Positions 37,201 through 47,489 of a stretch of DNA of 64,000 nt are shown one piece after another. The stretch's first letter is position 1; each line of letters opens with the position of its first letter. The notes below the pieces were generated by a model that ran no database searches, had not been told where the DNA came from, and saw only the letters and a list, made by a program, of their open reading frames with translations. Source of the DNA: Coriaria nepalensis. Taxonomy: Eukaryota; Streptophyta; Magnoliopsida; Cucurbitales; Coriariaceae. Location: contig CP114486.1 of NCBI GenBank assembly GCA_027186245.1, positions 5,361,501 through 5,425,500 on the forward strand. The letters are read 5' to 3'. A program made the translations under genes and the position numbers.

Positions 37201-37976
37201 TCACCCTCCTCCGTGTTAATGTTCCAACAAGCAAATGGTCCGGTTCCAAGCTTTGGTTCGTACTATAGTGGTAATAGTAATATTAATCCAGATGAATCGA
37301 AAATCGTCAGAAGATCTCCCTACATGTCTGAGACTGATTTGAATGGTTGTGATGTGAATAAGGGGACTCTTCCAAAGGGAGGTATGACAGGTTTTCTTTT
37401 GTCGAATAATAAGAGCAATCATCAATCTGGTATTTCAGGCAATGAGTTAGTTTCTTCGTGCAAAATGAGCTGTAGACTTTTTGGTTTCTCCTTGACTGAG
37501 GAGAAGAATGTTGTGAATGAGGACAAACCGAGCTCCGTCCCATCTCCTATGAAGCCTGTTGATTCTTCTTTCTTGTCAAATGTTGGTGGGCAGTTTCATT
37601 CAAGGCCACCATTGATGATGAACAAGGCACTTGGAAGCAACTGTACCAAAGTTAGTAGTTTATTTTACCATTAAAAAGCCGTGCTTTTGATTTTAGCCTT
37701 CAGATTAGAATGGTTAGAAAAACATGTGAGCTTGTGGGTTTCAAACTTGGGATTTTAGACATTTCGAACTCAAATGAAATGGACCTTTCTTGTACGAAGT
37801 ATTCTTTTTGGCTGTTCAACATACTATCATTTCTTTTTGTAGTTTATTTTACTAACAAATTGATATTGTGCTTAGTTTTAATTGCTAATAATAGATTCTT
37901 ACATGGAATACTTTTCCGGTTTTATCTGCAGGGAGCTTTTCAGTACTGTGTTGCTAATTCTAGTGTTTACTATTGA
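34255..37976 (+). CDS. ARF3: Auxin response factor 3 (ETTIN type), no PB1 domain
   Basis: Eleven exons joined in frame: 34255-34563, 34717-34773, 35085-35270, 35368-35452, 35713-35803, 35888-36052, 36182-36301, 36391-36466, 36581-36737, 36824-37650, 37932-37976; 705 residues. A Ser-rich N-terminus precedes the dimerisation segment ([20 protein letters not shown]). The B3 DNA-binding domain spans about 155-257 ([35 protein letters not shown]), and the ARF ancillary domain about 281-365 (VRWD). The middle region is Ser/Gly/Pro-rich and holds two [12 protein letters not shown] peptides encoded by tasiR-ARF sites. The C-terminus ends [12 protein letters not shown] with no PB1 domain. That absence plus two sites is the ARF3/ETTIN signature; ARF2 and ARF4 keep PB1. 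ETT acts in the nucleus in gynoecium and leaf polarity and senses auxin without Aux/IAA proteins. ATG 34255 is chosen over in-frame GTG 34243. Confidence 0.95.
36868..36888 (+). promoter_or_regulatory. tasiR-ARF target site 1
   Basis: The 21 bases from 36868 (core AGGTCTTGCAAGGTCAAG) are complementary to the TAS3-derived tasiR-ARF and code for KVLQGQE. In land plants such sites direct cleavage of ARF3 and ARF4 transcripts by AGO1-loaded tasiRNA made through miR390-AGO7. Confidence 0.93.
37051..37071 (+). promoter_or_regulatory. tasiR-ARF target site 2
   Basis: Same 21 bases as site 1, with no mismatch, 183 bases downstream and in the same reading frame within the large exon 10. Two sites are the known arrangement in ARF3. 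Confidence 0.93.
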
Positions 37977-39193
37977 AAGATGTGACCATGGAAGTCTGAG
38001 GTCATGAAGGGAAAGAAAGTCAGAAGAAGAATATGTATCTATGGCTAGTGCTTGGATAAAAGTAAGTGTGTGCGGTTTGTTGGTAAAATAATTTTGCTTT
38101 TTTGAGGCAAAAGGGAAATTGTAAATTATTAAGTTCTATTGATGCTACTTGGATTAATATGTTTAATGTGTCCCATGAACGAACAAGTGTATCAACGGGT
38201 TGTATTTTCGATTCATTAGATTTCTAATGATATGGTTGGTGTAAGTGTTTTTCTTTCTTTTCTTTTGGTCCGTTTCAAGAACTTCTATGAACTTTGGTAT
38301 TGTTTTTGTAATGCAAGAAGATATTGTATCAAGTTGATACTATTGTGTGATGTTAAGAATGTATTGTGATAATTCCGTGGCTGTTTTTATGGCTAAAAAA
38401 ATAAGTGTTAGTTGAAGTAAACATATCGACATCTAAGTATTTATTAGCCATAAGGGAACGAGTTAAAAAAGGAAAGTGGCTATTGAAAGCGTTAGCATTG
38501 AAATGCTGATCCTTTGACGAAAGGTATCCAAGGATCATGTAGTTAGAATGAGATTAGGTTCCATTATTCTCATATTTGTGTGCACATTCATTTATTTAGA
38601 GACAAATTATTGACGTTGGACCAAGAATCAACATCGGGTTTATTCATTAAGTTGTGTTATCACATATGGATTAGCATTTAAGAGAAATAATGCACTGTGA
38701 TACATGAAAGATAATACTCATTATTAGAAGAACTATTGTCATGATTCAATGAGTATATATACATTCAATGAGAAATAATGCACTGTGTATTTTGTTTCTT
38801 AAAGATGAGAATCAATGAGTTGTGGATATTGTGTTAAGGTAAAACGAATGGATTAAGTGGGACAATGTATATATTTTCCTTTTTTTACTTTTTTGCCTTT
38901 TGATATTTTAGGTTATTGAATTAATTTTGCTCCAATGATTTACTGTTCTTCAAATATTTCAAAATCACTCATGATTTGGTAACTGGCCACTCCCTACAAA
39001 TGTGGTAGCTAAACCTCACGTAGAATTCTTTGATGGAAAGAAGTATATAAGTAAACTAGAGCCTTATTTGGTTCCTAAGCTCTCTCTCATTCATCATCAT
39101 ACCATCAAAGAGAGAGTACTTAAGAGCTTAGAATAGCCAAATACTCAATAAACAAAATTGCCAAAAGTCTTCTAAAATGCAGCAGGGTCTATC
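37977..39193. other. ARF3 3' flank and intergenic sequence
   Basis: Probable 3' UTR to about 38350, then AT-rich intergenic sequence. TATA-like GAAGTATATAAGTAAAC at about 39041 precedes the small unassigned frame at 39194. Confidence 0.45.
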
Positions 39194-39388
39194 TTGGAAA
39201 TCCTTACTTACTCAAGAAATCCTATTTGGGACCATTATGATGTACTATATAGGGTGGACTTCGAGACTGAAGTAAGACCCCGCTTAGTACAATGTCTCGT
39301 GTGTAAGAACATTTTTTATAGAAGCTTGCAATTAGAATCTGGCCACTTACATCCACTAGTAATAGTTACAGACCAACCAAGTCCATGA
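39194..39388 (+). other. Unassigned 64-residue frame with a CxxC pair
   Basis: The frame reads DFETEVRPRLVQCLVCKNIF and SGHLHPLVIVTDQPSP, which looks like real protein rather than random translation, with balanced composition and one CLVC pair. I cannot assign it. It has a TATA-like sequence about 150 bp upstream and lies directly left of the plastid insertion, so it may be a gene remnant or an extra piece of the insertion. Confidence 0.3.
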
Positions 39389-39479
39389 TGTAATATAATA
39401 TTATTTCAGTAATTTTGTTTTTCGCCCTTTAAATCATATATGATGTAATATATTCATCATTATTAATAAACTAATCAGC

Positions 39480-40275
39480 CAATCTTGAGATAAACGCTAT
39501 TTTAAGCTATGTTTATTTCCCCTTGACTCTTATACATAGAAAATGAGACTCGATATTCTTACTGCGATTTCTATTTTTATAATTGTTTTCTTTCACCCAT
39601 ATAACTATCTGATTTAGTTCATTTATCCGAATAATTAATAGAAAATTGAAGATATCGATTCATTCCATTTCAACTATATTCTTGAGACAAAAAAGGAAGT
39701 ATGAGAAGTTTATGCATCAACGAATCACACAAAGAGAGATTGATAAAGCACTTATAGTTAATGGTCTTTCATAACTAATTGATTAAGCAGCAACTTGTAG
39801 ACCACTTAAAAAGGAATATTCATCATTTGACTCGGGCATAAGAAGTCCCTGGGAGGAATACTTGAAATGGCAATCCATAAAAAACCACTGATATTAAGAT
39901 AAACTAAACAAGATGATAACTAAAAGGAAGTACTAAATAGCTTAGTAGAATTGATATGACTACTATGGAAGGTCCAATATTGAATAAACGAGTATCTACT
40001 CTAAATGGAAAAAGATTCTCTTCAAAAAATAGCTTTGTACTGTTTGTTAAAGCTTGAAGAAATCCTAAAAGACCAACATATTCAGGTCCAATACGTTGTT
40101 ATATCCATGCAAATATTTCTCTTTCTAACTATATAATTACTAGTACACCTATTGTGATTCCCAATACAGGAGTAAAAATAGGGACAAACATCCATATAAT
40201 TCCATATACCTCTTTTAAGGATTCCAATCTGTAAAAAAAATTGATATCTTGTACTTCTGTTGTATCAATTATCAT
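39480..40275 (-). pseudogene. Plastid-derived ndhA exon 1 plus intron start (nuclear copy)
   Basis: On the minus strand an ATG at 40275 opens [12 protein letters not shown], the NdhA start, and continues as [18 protein letters not shown] then stop, [23 protein letters not shown] and [18 protein letters not shown]. The exon ends in ISYERPLTISALSISL, followed by GTGTGATTCG, the group II intron 5' boundary (GUGYG). About 300 bases of intron follow to 39480. NdhA is a subunit of the plastid NADH dehydrogenase-like complex. In-frame stops and deletions (loss of the ADLSIG and SSIAPIG region) make it dead. Confidence 0.88.
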
Positions 40276-40506
40276 TTTAGCACATATATATATAAATTCT
40301 AATTGTATTTTTTTTAGTTAATAGTTTTCATTCTTTAAAAGAAAATTATGATTAATCTAGATAAATAAAAAACATAGAATAAAATTACAACATGGGTATA
40401 TAAGTCATGTTATACTATTGAATAAAAAGCCCTTAATTATATATTTATAGAGAATTCATATGCTTGGGAGTCCTGATGATTAATGATTAAAAAACTAAGA
40501 TTTTAG
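40276..40506. other. AT-rich spacer within the plastid insertion
   Basis: AT-rich sequence between the ndhA start and the psbA start, which point away from each other. No gene is seen. Whether it is plastid spacer or nuclear filler cannot be told by eye. Confidence 0.4.
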
Positions 40507-40838
40507 CATGAATGCAATTTTAGAGAGACAGTGAAAACGAAAGCCTATAGCGTCATTTTTGTAATTGGATAACCAACACTAAAACATTGGGTTGTTTGGT
40601 ATTTTGTTGATCCCTACCTTATTAACCACAACTTCTGTATTTATTATCACTTTCATTGTTGCCTCTTTGGTAAATATTGATTGTATTCGTGAATCTGTTT
40701 CTAGATCTCAACTTTATGAAACAAATATTATTTCTGATGTCATTATTCCTACTTCTACAACTATACGGTTGCACTCTTACCCAATATGGGATGTAGCTTC
40801 TATTGATGAATGGTTATACAATGGCGGTCCTAATATCA
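40507..40838 (+). pseudogene. Plastid-derived psbA 5' part (nuclear copy, plus strand)
   Basis: ATGAATGCAATTTTAGAGAG opens the D1 protein frame. Stops replace Arg and Gln codons early (RQ-stop-KRKPI), then a deletion removes the ENRLYIG region. After it [20 protein letters not shown] and [20 protein letters not shown] match D1. A poly-T run at 40841-40860 ends it. Changes are mostly C to T or G to A, as expected for methylated plastid DNA in a nucleus. PsbA is the photosystem II D1 protein; this copy is non-functional. Confidence 0.92.
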
Positions 40839-40879
40839 ATGTTTTTTTTTTTTTTTTTTTTAATGGATTTCCATTTTAA

Positions 40880-41260
40880 GTATTGCTCCCATTGGGTCAC
40901 ATAATAAATATTTCCTTTTAGGTGGTATACGAACTGCTGCTTAATCGATTAGTTATGAAATACCATTAACTCTACGTATATCATCAATCTCTTTACATGT
41001 AATTCATTGACACATAAACTTCTCCCACTTCATTTTTTTTTATAGAAAAGAGCTGAAATGGATTGAATCGATAATTTCATTTTTCTATTAATTATTCGGA
41101 TAAATGAACTAAATCAGATAGTTATTCGGGTGAAAAAAAAAACAACTTATGAAAGAGTTAAGCAAAAATAAACATAAGCCTAAAAGAGCGTTTATCCCAT
41201 GATTGGTTAATCAACCGTATTGCGTTTTCACTATTATTTGTATGTACTACCATCTAAATG
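40880..41260 (+). pseudogene. Second ndhA piece (plus strand), exon 1 end and intron start
   Basis: The plus strand reads SIAPIG, NKYFLLGGIRTAA, stop, SISYEIPLTL, then the diverged intron boundary ACATGTAATTC and about 230 bases of intron. It covers partly the same sequence as the minus-strand copy at 39480-39800 (both contain the AATTATTCGGATAAATGAAC intron stretch, in opposite directions) and extends it upstream, keeping the SIAPIG segment the other lacks. Confidence 0.85.
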
Positions 41261-41984
41261 CTCTTTTAATCCCTGATATATTTTTAGAAATACGAGACAT
41301 CTAAGTCATACAAGTAAAGAGATATATGGATTATTCACTCTATCAATAATCGAGTCGAATCTGTTGTATCGTACAAGATTTTCCTTTTCTATTGGAATAT
41401 ACAAATTGGATAAAAAACAATTCTTACATGAGGTATTCAACTCCATGGATGCCTCCTATTTTTTATGAGGAGAATGAATATTTTTATTGAAAGATCAGGA
41501 AAAAATGGGTTCGGAAATAATGCGAGAATGATTTGGAAGATCCAAAACAAAAAAGAGTGGTTTTGTTAGCAACAACATAATGGAGGCAGTTAATCAATAT
41601 AGATTGATTTGAAATTTAATTCAAATCCAATATAACACCTATGGGTACCTAAGAAATGTAAGGAATCGATTCTTTGTAATAAATTAATTTGATTGTAACT
41701 TCGAATATAGAATTCAAAAGGATCGAATGAAATGATACTCTGAATCATAACTATAATGAAATATACAATCAACCAACATTTCTCAAATTTGAAAAGGGTC
41801 AAAAGAAATGGGTCGATCATGTTATTTTATTTCTCAAACTGAGAGATCCATGAATCGGGATCCTAATGCATATAGATACAAATGATATAATGGGAGCACT
41901 TTATTTTCACAAGCCACGAGTTGTGGTACAATGCCATGAAGGAAAAAAATGAAATCTATGAAGTGCAATGGGAATATATTCAAT
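41261..41984. other. Probable plastid-derived spacer or intron sequence
   Basis: No frame is recognisable. It lies between the ndhA intron piece and the psbA 3' part and has the look of plastid intron or spacer (GAATCGATTC, GGGAGC, AATGGGTTCGG). ACCTAAGAAATGTAAGGAATCG at about 41647 resembles the psbA-derived AGCTAAGAAATGTAAGGAAC at 42044. Confidence 0.4.
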
Positions 41985-42690
41985 GAGAGTTAATAGTGTT
42001 AATACCTAAAGCGGTGAACCAAATAGCTACCACAGGCTAAGCAGCTAAGAAATGTAAGGAACACGAATTGTTGAAACTAGAGTATTGGAAGATAATTGGC
42101 CAAAATAACCATGAGTAGATACGATATTAGAAATTTCCTCCTCTTGACCTAATATGTAACCCTCATTAGTAGATTCATTTTCTATGGTTTCCTTGATAAA
42201 ATTAGAAGTTACCAAGGAACCGTGCTTAACACAGAGTAGAGAGCCACCGAATACACCAGCTACACTCAACATGTGAAATAGGTGCATAAAGATGTTGTGC
42301 TTAGCTTGTAATACAATTCTGAAGTTGAAAGTACCATAAATTCCTAAATGCATACCATTAGAAAAAACTTCTTGACTAATTGGGTAGATCAAGAAAACAG
42401 AAGTAGAAGTTGCGATAGGAGTTGAATATGCAATGACAATCCAAAGACGCATACCCAAATGCAAACTAAGTTCCCACTCACGACCCATGTAACACACTAT
42501 ACCAAGAAAGAAGTGTAGAACAATTAGCTCATAAGGACCGCCATTGTATAACCATTTATCAACATAAGCTGCTTCCCATATTAGATAAAAATGCAACCTT
42601 ATTACTGCAAAAGGATGAATAATGGCACCATTAATAATATTATTTCTGTAAACTAGAGATCCAAAAAGAGGCTAATGAATACCATTAATA
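41985..42690 (-). pseudogene. Plastid-derived psbA middle and 3' part (minus strand)
   Basis: The minus frame reads [90 protein letters not shown] and [15 protein letters not shown], the D1 order. It continues in another frame to HFLAA and VVAIWFTALG-like text near 42020. A long open stretch of 183 codons survives but key residues are altered (for example M-H-P-F-H changed to M-H-L-F-H). It repeats the IWEAA-LYNGG region also present at 40780-40835. Confidence 0.92.
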
Positions 42691-42691
42691 T

Positions 42692-42934
42692 CTACCCAAA
42701 CTTGTTTAGTTCACCACCAATACACCCCATATGTCCAAATGTTGTTGAGCAATTTTTGGATATCAAACGGACCTCTCCATAAGGAAATTTTAATGTGGTT
42801 GATTTCCCCTCTTTTGCAATCAGTTTGGCTACTTTAGCTAATTGTCCACCATTTCTAAGTATGATTTCTATGTTATGTATGGTCATGCCTAAGAGCATAT
42901 CAGTTGAACTAGATTCTTCTTTTTGATCAATCAA
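42692..42934 (-). pseudogene. Plastid-derived rpl2 exon 2 fragment (minus strand)
   Basis: The minus frame reads [40 protein letters not shown] and [20 protein letters not shown]. This is plastid ribosomal protein L2 with a deletion of about four codons before [10 protein letters not shown]. It abuts the psbA copy in the same direction. In plastid genomes rpl2 and psbA lie near each other across an inverted-repeat boundary with trnH between; here trnH is missing. Confidence 0.88.
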
Positions 42935-43609
42935 AACCCTTTCCCAAACTATACAAGCTTTTTTCTAAAGCATACAACTTTTTGAATGTAGATGATGATA
43001 TTGATACATATGGATCTTATATATATATATATCGTATAATTCTTATTATATCGTACAATGAAGTGCCACATGTGTGGATATATAGGAATCCAAATCTGCC
43101 AAATCGCTCATGTTTTGATCTTGTACATCTTAGGTTTTCCCGTCCCTTCATCTGGCTTATGTTCTTCATGTAACATTCATACCGAATGACTGTATGAAAT
43201 TACGTTGATACTTCCACATATTACGAGTAACGTAGGAGACATCTCTATTTTTCCACTCGAGAATCCTTAGAATTACCATTTCTTAGCTTTCAATTTGCCT
43301 CTGACCATCAAATGAAATGTGGATTACCTATCCTCCTCTCTTTAAAACAAAGGGTACTTCTGGTTCTGTCGGTGCTTGAAATAATTTTGTTTTTTCCATA
43401 TTACTATATTTCTAGAGAATAATTTTATATGAGAAACTACTAAACTCAATCACTTGTTGCCGTTACTCTTCAATTTTTTATTGAGGTCTATCCTATAGAG
43501 GTACTTAAATTGGATCAATGATAGATTTATGGAGTTCAAAATTAAAACCCATTCGTGTATACAAACAATGAAAATGCAGAATTCCAAAAATGCATCAACA
43601 TCAAGGCAT
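42935..43609. other. Unassigned stretch, possibly further plastid-like sequence
   Basis: The segment 43040-43320 has even composition and ordinary plastid-spacer look (GTGTGGATATATAGGAATCC, CTTCATGTAACATTCATACC), unlike the surrounding AT-rich filler. I cannot name a gene in it. Confidence 0.35.
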
Positions 43610-44374
43610 AGATTAAACATCGTGCTCTGATATCAAATTGAAAGACTAAAACACAACCTATCATGACATCTACATGAAACAACTGGAATGATTCTCTTCT
43701 ATTGATGGTGAGCATTTGGTATACAAGCTCAAGAAGTCCATATGTGGATTAAAATAAGCCTCTCGTCAATGGTATATAAAATTTCACAACGTCATCTCTT
43801 AATTTAGATTTGAAGAAACTATTCCTATTTGAAAATTTTGATATGAAAGATATGAAAGATTCATCTTATATCATTGGCATTAAGATTCATCAAGACAGAT
43901 TCTGAAGAATTTTAGATTTGTCTCAAGAGACCTATATCAATAAGGTTTTAGAGAGATTTCAGATGAAAAATTATTCCCAAATGTAGCTCTCATTGTGAAG
44001 GGGACATGTTTAATTTGGACGAGTGTCCAAAAATGATCTTAAAATAGAAAAAATGAAAATCATTCCATATGCTTAAGCTATTAGAAGCCCGATGAATGCT
44101 GAGATATGCACAAGACTTGACATCAGATTTGTTGTGGGAATATTGGGAAGATATCATAGTAATCCAGGTGTAACCCATTTGAAATTTTCTAAGAAGGTTA
44201 TAAGGTACCTTTAAGATACCAAAGACTATATACTTATGTATAGACAAACTGATGATCTAAAGGTAGTTGACTATTTAGATTTAAGCTTTGATGGCTATGT
44301 AGATTTGCACAAATCAACATCTATATATGTGTTTATATTTACCGGTTGAGTTGTATCTTGGAGGAGATGGATTG
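43610..44374 (+). mobile_element. Copia reverse transcriptase and RNase H relic
   Basis: Broken plus-strand frames read DGEHLVYKLKKSICGLK, FDMKDMKDSSYIIGIKIHQD, LSQETYINKVLERFQMKNYS, TRLDIRFVVGILGRYHSNPG and DTKDYILMYRQTDDLKVVDY. This is the C-terminal half of a Copia polyprotein. It breaks off at about 44370 after the CVDLHKSTSIYVF segment, where a purine-rich block follows. No LTR was seen. Confidence 0.85.
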
Positions 44375-44810
44375 AATTTAAAATAAAAGGAGAAGAAAGG
44401 ACATAGAAGGAAAGAGAAGATAAATTTGAATGTGAAATTATGAAAGTGGGGAAGGGAGCGATATTTACATGTGAATAAAGGAGAGAGAGGGGAAGATAAG
44501 AGAAATGAAAGGTGATTGGGAGAAATGAAGATAGATATGGTGGATTGGGAAAAATGATGGAGGGTAAGGGGTAGGGTATTGGGGTGGGTAAGGGAAAATA
44601 AATAGGAGGAAAATACTAAATGGTGAAAAAAAATTAGTTGGAAAAAAAAAAGAAGAGGAGATATAATAATTTTATGACATATTTGAATTATTATTTTTTA
44701 AATAATAAATTATTTTCCGCACTTTTTTATTTTGAAATTTGAATGATATAATTTAATATGTCATATGTAAATAGTTAGCCAAAATAATTTCATTGTCAAT
44801 TTGTGATGTT
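44375..44810 (+). repeat. Purine-rich low-complexity block
   Basis: From 44375 to about 44660 the plus strand is almost all A and G with few C (GGGGAAGGGAGCG, GGAGAGAGAGGGGAAG, GGGTAAGGGGTAGGG). It then turns into A/T sequence. No coding meaning is seen; it separates opposed Copia and hAT pieces. Confidence 0.6.
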
Positions 44811-44814
44811 GGTC

Positions 44815-45120
44815 TCACTCTTTAGTAGATTTCAAATCTCTGATGCATGATAATATTTCAACCATTTTAAGCGATAATTGACATCTTCTATTAGTAATGA
44901 TTTTCCTACTTATGCTAAATGTTAATTTTGAAGACATTGTTGATACAGAGACAATCAAGACGTCATGTGCTAGTCGAGCTAATATATGAAGCCTATGTGA
45001 GTTTACCTTCCACCGCTGTAAAATATTTAAATCATCACTTTCATCATCGACATCTGCCATTGCAAGGTACTTCTGAAACTCCCAATATTGAGGGTTGGTC
45101 ATCAAAGATGAACCAGTAGC
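44815..45120 (-). mobile_element. hAT transposase C-terminal relic
   Basis: The minus frame reads TNPQYWEFQKYLAMAD, LNILQRWKVNSHRLHILARL, AHDVLIVSVSTMSSKLTFSI and VEILSCIRDLKS, the hAT dimerisation domain. The conserved S-E-S-A-F has become S-K-L-T-F. It is the same family as the C-terminus at 17410-17640 (shared LNILQ or FNILQ, HILARL or QILARL, VEILSCI), in the opposite orientation. Confidence 0.8.
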
Positions 45121-46860
45121 AGTACTAGAACTTGAAGAACCCTTCTATTTGGAATATATACTCCATAGAGGGCCTAGAGTTGGACAACAGATCGGGTAGG
45201 TTAGCGTGCGATGCGTCATTTTGAGACACAAGAGGTGTGGGCTGACACTCGTGGATCAAGGTTGAATTTCGCAAGATAACTAGGCTTGAGTTGGTGGGCT
45301 GGGTTAGTGCAACAAGGAATGGAGGGGGATTGGGAGAAATGGGACGGGTGGGTAACATAGGAGATGAGGAAAATTGGCCCATTATTTTCTGATTATTATA
45401 TGGGAAAATATCTTCATGAAATTTTACATCCCGGGAGAGAAAGCACCATTGAGTTGAGAGATCAAGACACTTATAGACACTTTGAGAAGTGGAAAAGGCA
45501 AGAAAGATGCATGGCCGAGAATTAGACTTGAGTTTGTGAGATTTGTAGGGATGAAGCCATGGGAAGCATAAACACCTGAATACCTGAAGTTTAAGATGAT
45601 TCGGCGATTTGTTGAAGATGCATTCAAATGGTGATTTACCAGAAACAAGCGGAGTGGGTGTTCGGTTCATGAGATAAGCGGCCGTAGAAAATACATGAAA
45701 CCAAAATGATGGTGGACGATATGCATAGTGAAGCAAGGTGAGGCCAGTTGTGACAACATGACGGTGATGACGTTCTACCATGTCATTTTGTTGTGGCGTA
45801 TGAGGAACAGTGGTATACCAACCTATGCCATGCGTAGTAAGATAATGTCGGAGGGCTTGAAATTCTCCTCCATTGTCATTGTAAAAATTCTGAATTTTTC
45901 GATTTAAGTATTTTTCAACTAACTCCTTGTATTGATGGAATATAATAGCAACCTTTGATTTAGTATGCAATGGATAAAGCCAAGAGTACTTTGTATGATG
46001 ATTAACAAGATGTAGGTAAAATCGATGAGAGATAGCTCGACCCCCAAACATCATCATATATATATATATATTGAAGAGGATGAGTAGTAGTAAGAGATGT
46101 ATCATTAAACAGAAACTGATGGCTTTTATTTGAATCATAAGTATACAAAACTTGGAAAGATGAGATGAATTCTTTATAACTAGTAAATGAAATTTATTGA
46201 GAACTAAACTACTACTAATCTGTGAGGATGGATGACCAAGCCATTGATGCCAACATGAAAGAGATCCCCGCTCACCAAGACAAGTTGTTGGATTTAATGA
46301 AATAGCTAACATATGAAGCACATAAATGCCTTTTTCACACAACCCTCGAAGAAGAGGCACCCTCATTGTTCGATCATTCACAATAAAATGAGAGTCATGA
46401 AATAATTAAAAAAATATGTCATTCGTCTTTGCAAAATCATCAATAGAGATAAGATTCTTATGGGCTTTTGGAGCACATAGCACATTAGACAGATGGAAGG
46501 ACTGAGAAGGAAAAGAAAGATGAGAAGAATCGATGTGAGAAATAGACAAACTTTTACCATCCGCTATTTAGACCTCATCCATTCCATTGTATTCAAAGTG
46601 AATAGAAAAATTAGAGAGATTAGCAGTAAGATTGTGAGATGCTCTAGAGTCGAGCAATCAAGTGTTATCATCACGATGAGTAGTCGGTGAGTGGGTAGCA
46701 TTATTTGCTGTAGTAGCAAGTTTACAACAAATATCAACGGTTTGGCCTAAGATGCCACTTGATTGAACGACGATAAGGAAGGTAGAAAACCTCAATTGCG
46801 AGTGGAAGTGGAGGTGGTGGAGTCTGTACGAAGAATAATACAAAGAAGAAGTAGATGAAC
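45121..46860 (-). mobile_element. Copia retrotransposon relic: protease to integrase
   Basis: On the minus strand, about 46640-46390 gives protease text (WLLDSRASHNLTANLSNFSI, DSR in place of DTG or DSG), followed by ADGKSLSISHI. A 418-codon open stretch (46381-45125) then carries GAG-pre-integrase (SCWHQWLGHPSSQI) and integrase (HHTKYSWLYPLHTKSKV, NFYNDNGGEFQALRHYL, TPQQNDMVERHHRHVV, MNRTPTPLVSGKSPFECIF). A TA run at about 46057-46072 has corrupted the zinc-finger to catalytic-core junction. RT is absent; hAT sequence begins at 45120. The surviving long frame suggests a younger insertion than others here. Confidence 0.87.
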
Positions 46861-47489
46861 TGGAGAAACAACGAAGAAGGAGAGGAACTGGAAACCCGGT
46901 TTTAAATTAAACTTTGCCAAACAAGAACAAAATTAAAATCAGGTTTCTAATCTTTCCTCAACCAAACAAAATATTGGAATTAAAAACCATTAAATAAGGT
47001 CCGACATGTAGTCAGGTATTGACACTCAAAAAGACTTTCGAGATTTCGGGTTATTACTTTTTTTGGGGGTAAATCAAACTAAAATAAAGTAATATCGAAA
47101 CAACGAGACGGTCTCTGGCGGGCAGCTTTATAAAGACGCTGTCCTTCTGGCTTGGAAGTTGCATAAAGACGAAAAGACCAAAATAGTCTTCAACGTATTA
47201 CCCCATTACGACATTACCGCCAACAAAGACTGTATACAATTGTAATTCACTATTTATCTTTTCTCTGTATCCAATATATTAAAACCCCTCTTGCCGAACT
47301 CCCAGTTTCTTTCCTCTTTGTTTGTTTTTTCGTTTCCCTCCCCAATTTCAAAACCTCGTGTCTCTTCTCTCACTCACTCACTCACTGCGAATTAAACCAA
47401 CACACAGGGATCAAGATTCAAGAAGTAGAAACGGAGAAGGATTGAAAATTGGAAGCAGATCATAGAAGAAGAAGGTGTAGAGGAGAAAG
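46861..47489 (+). promoter_or_regulatory. Upstream region and 5' leader of the GBPL3-type gene
   Basis: Between the Copia relic and the start codon. GGCAGCTTTATAAAGACGC at about 47120 and CCAATATATTAAAACC at about 47271 are two TATA-like sites. From 47300 a pyrimidine-rich leader (CTCTTCTCTCACTCACTCAC) leads to the ATG at 47490. Which TATA is used cannot be decided from sequence. Confidence 0.5.
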
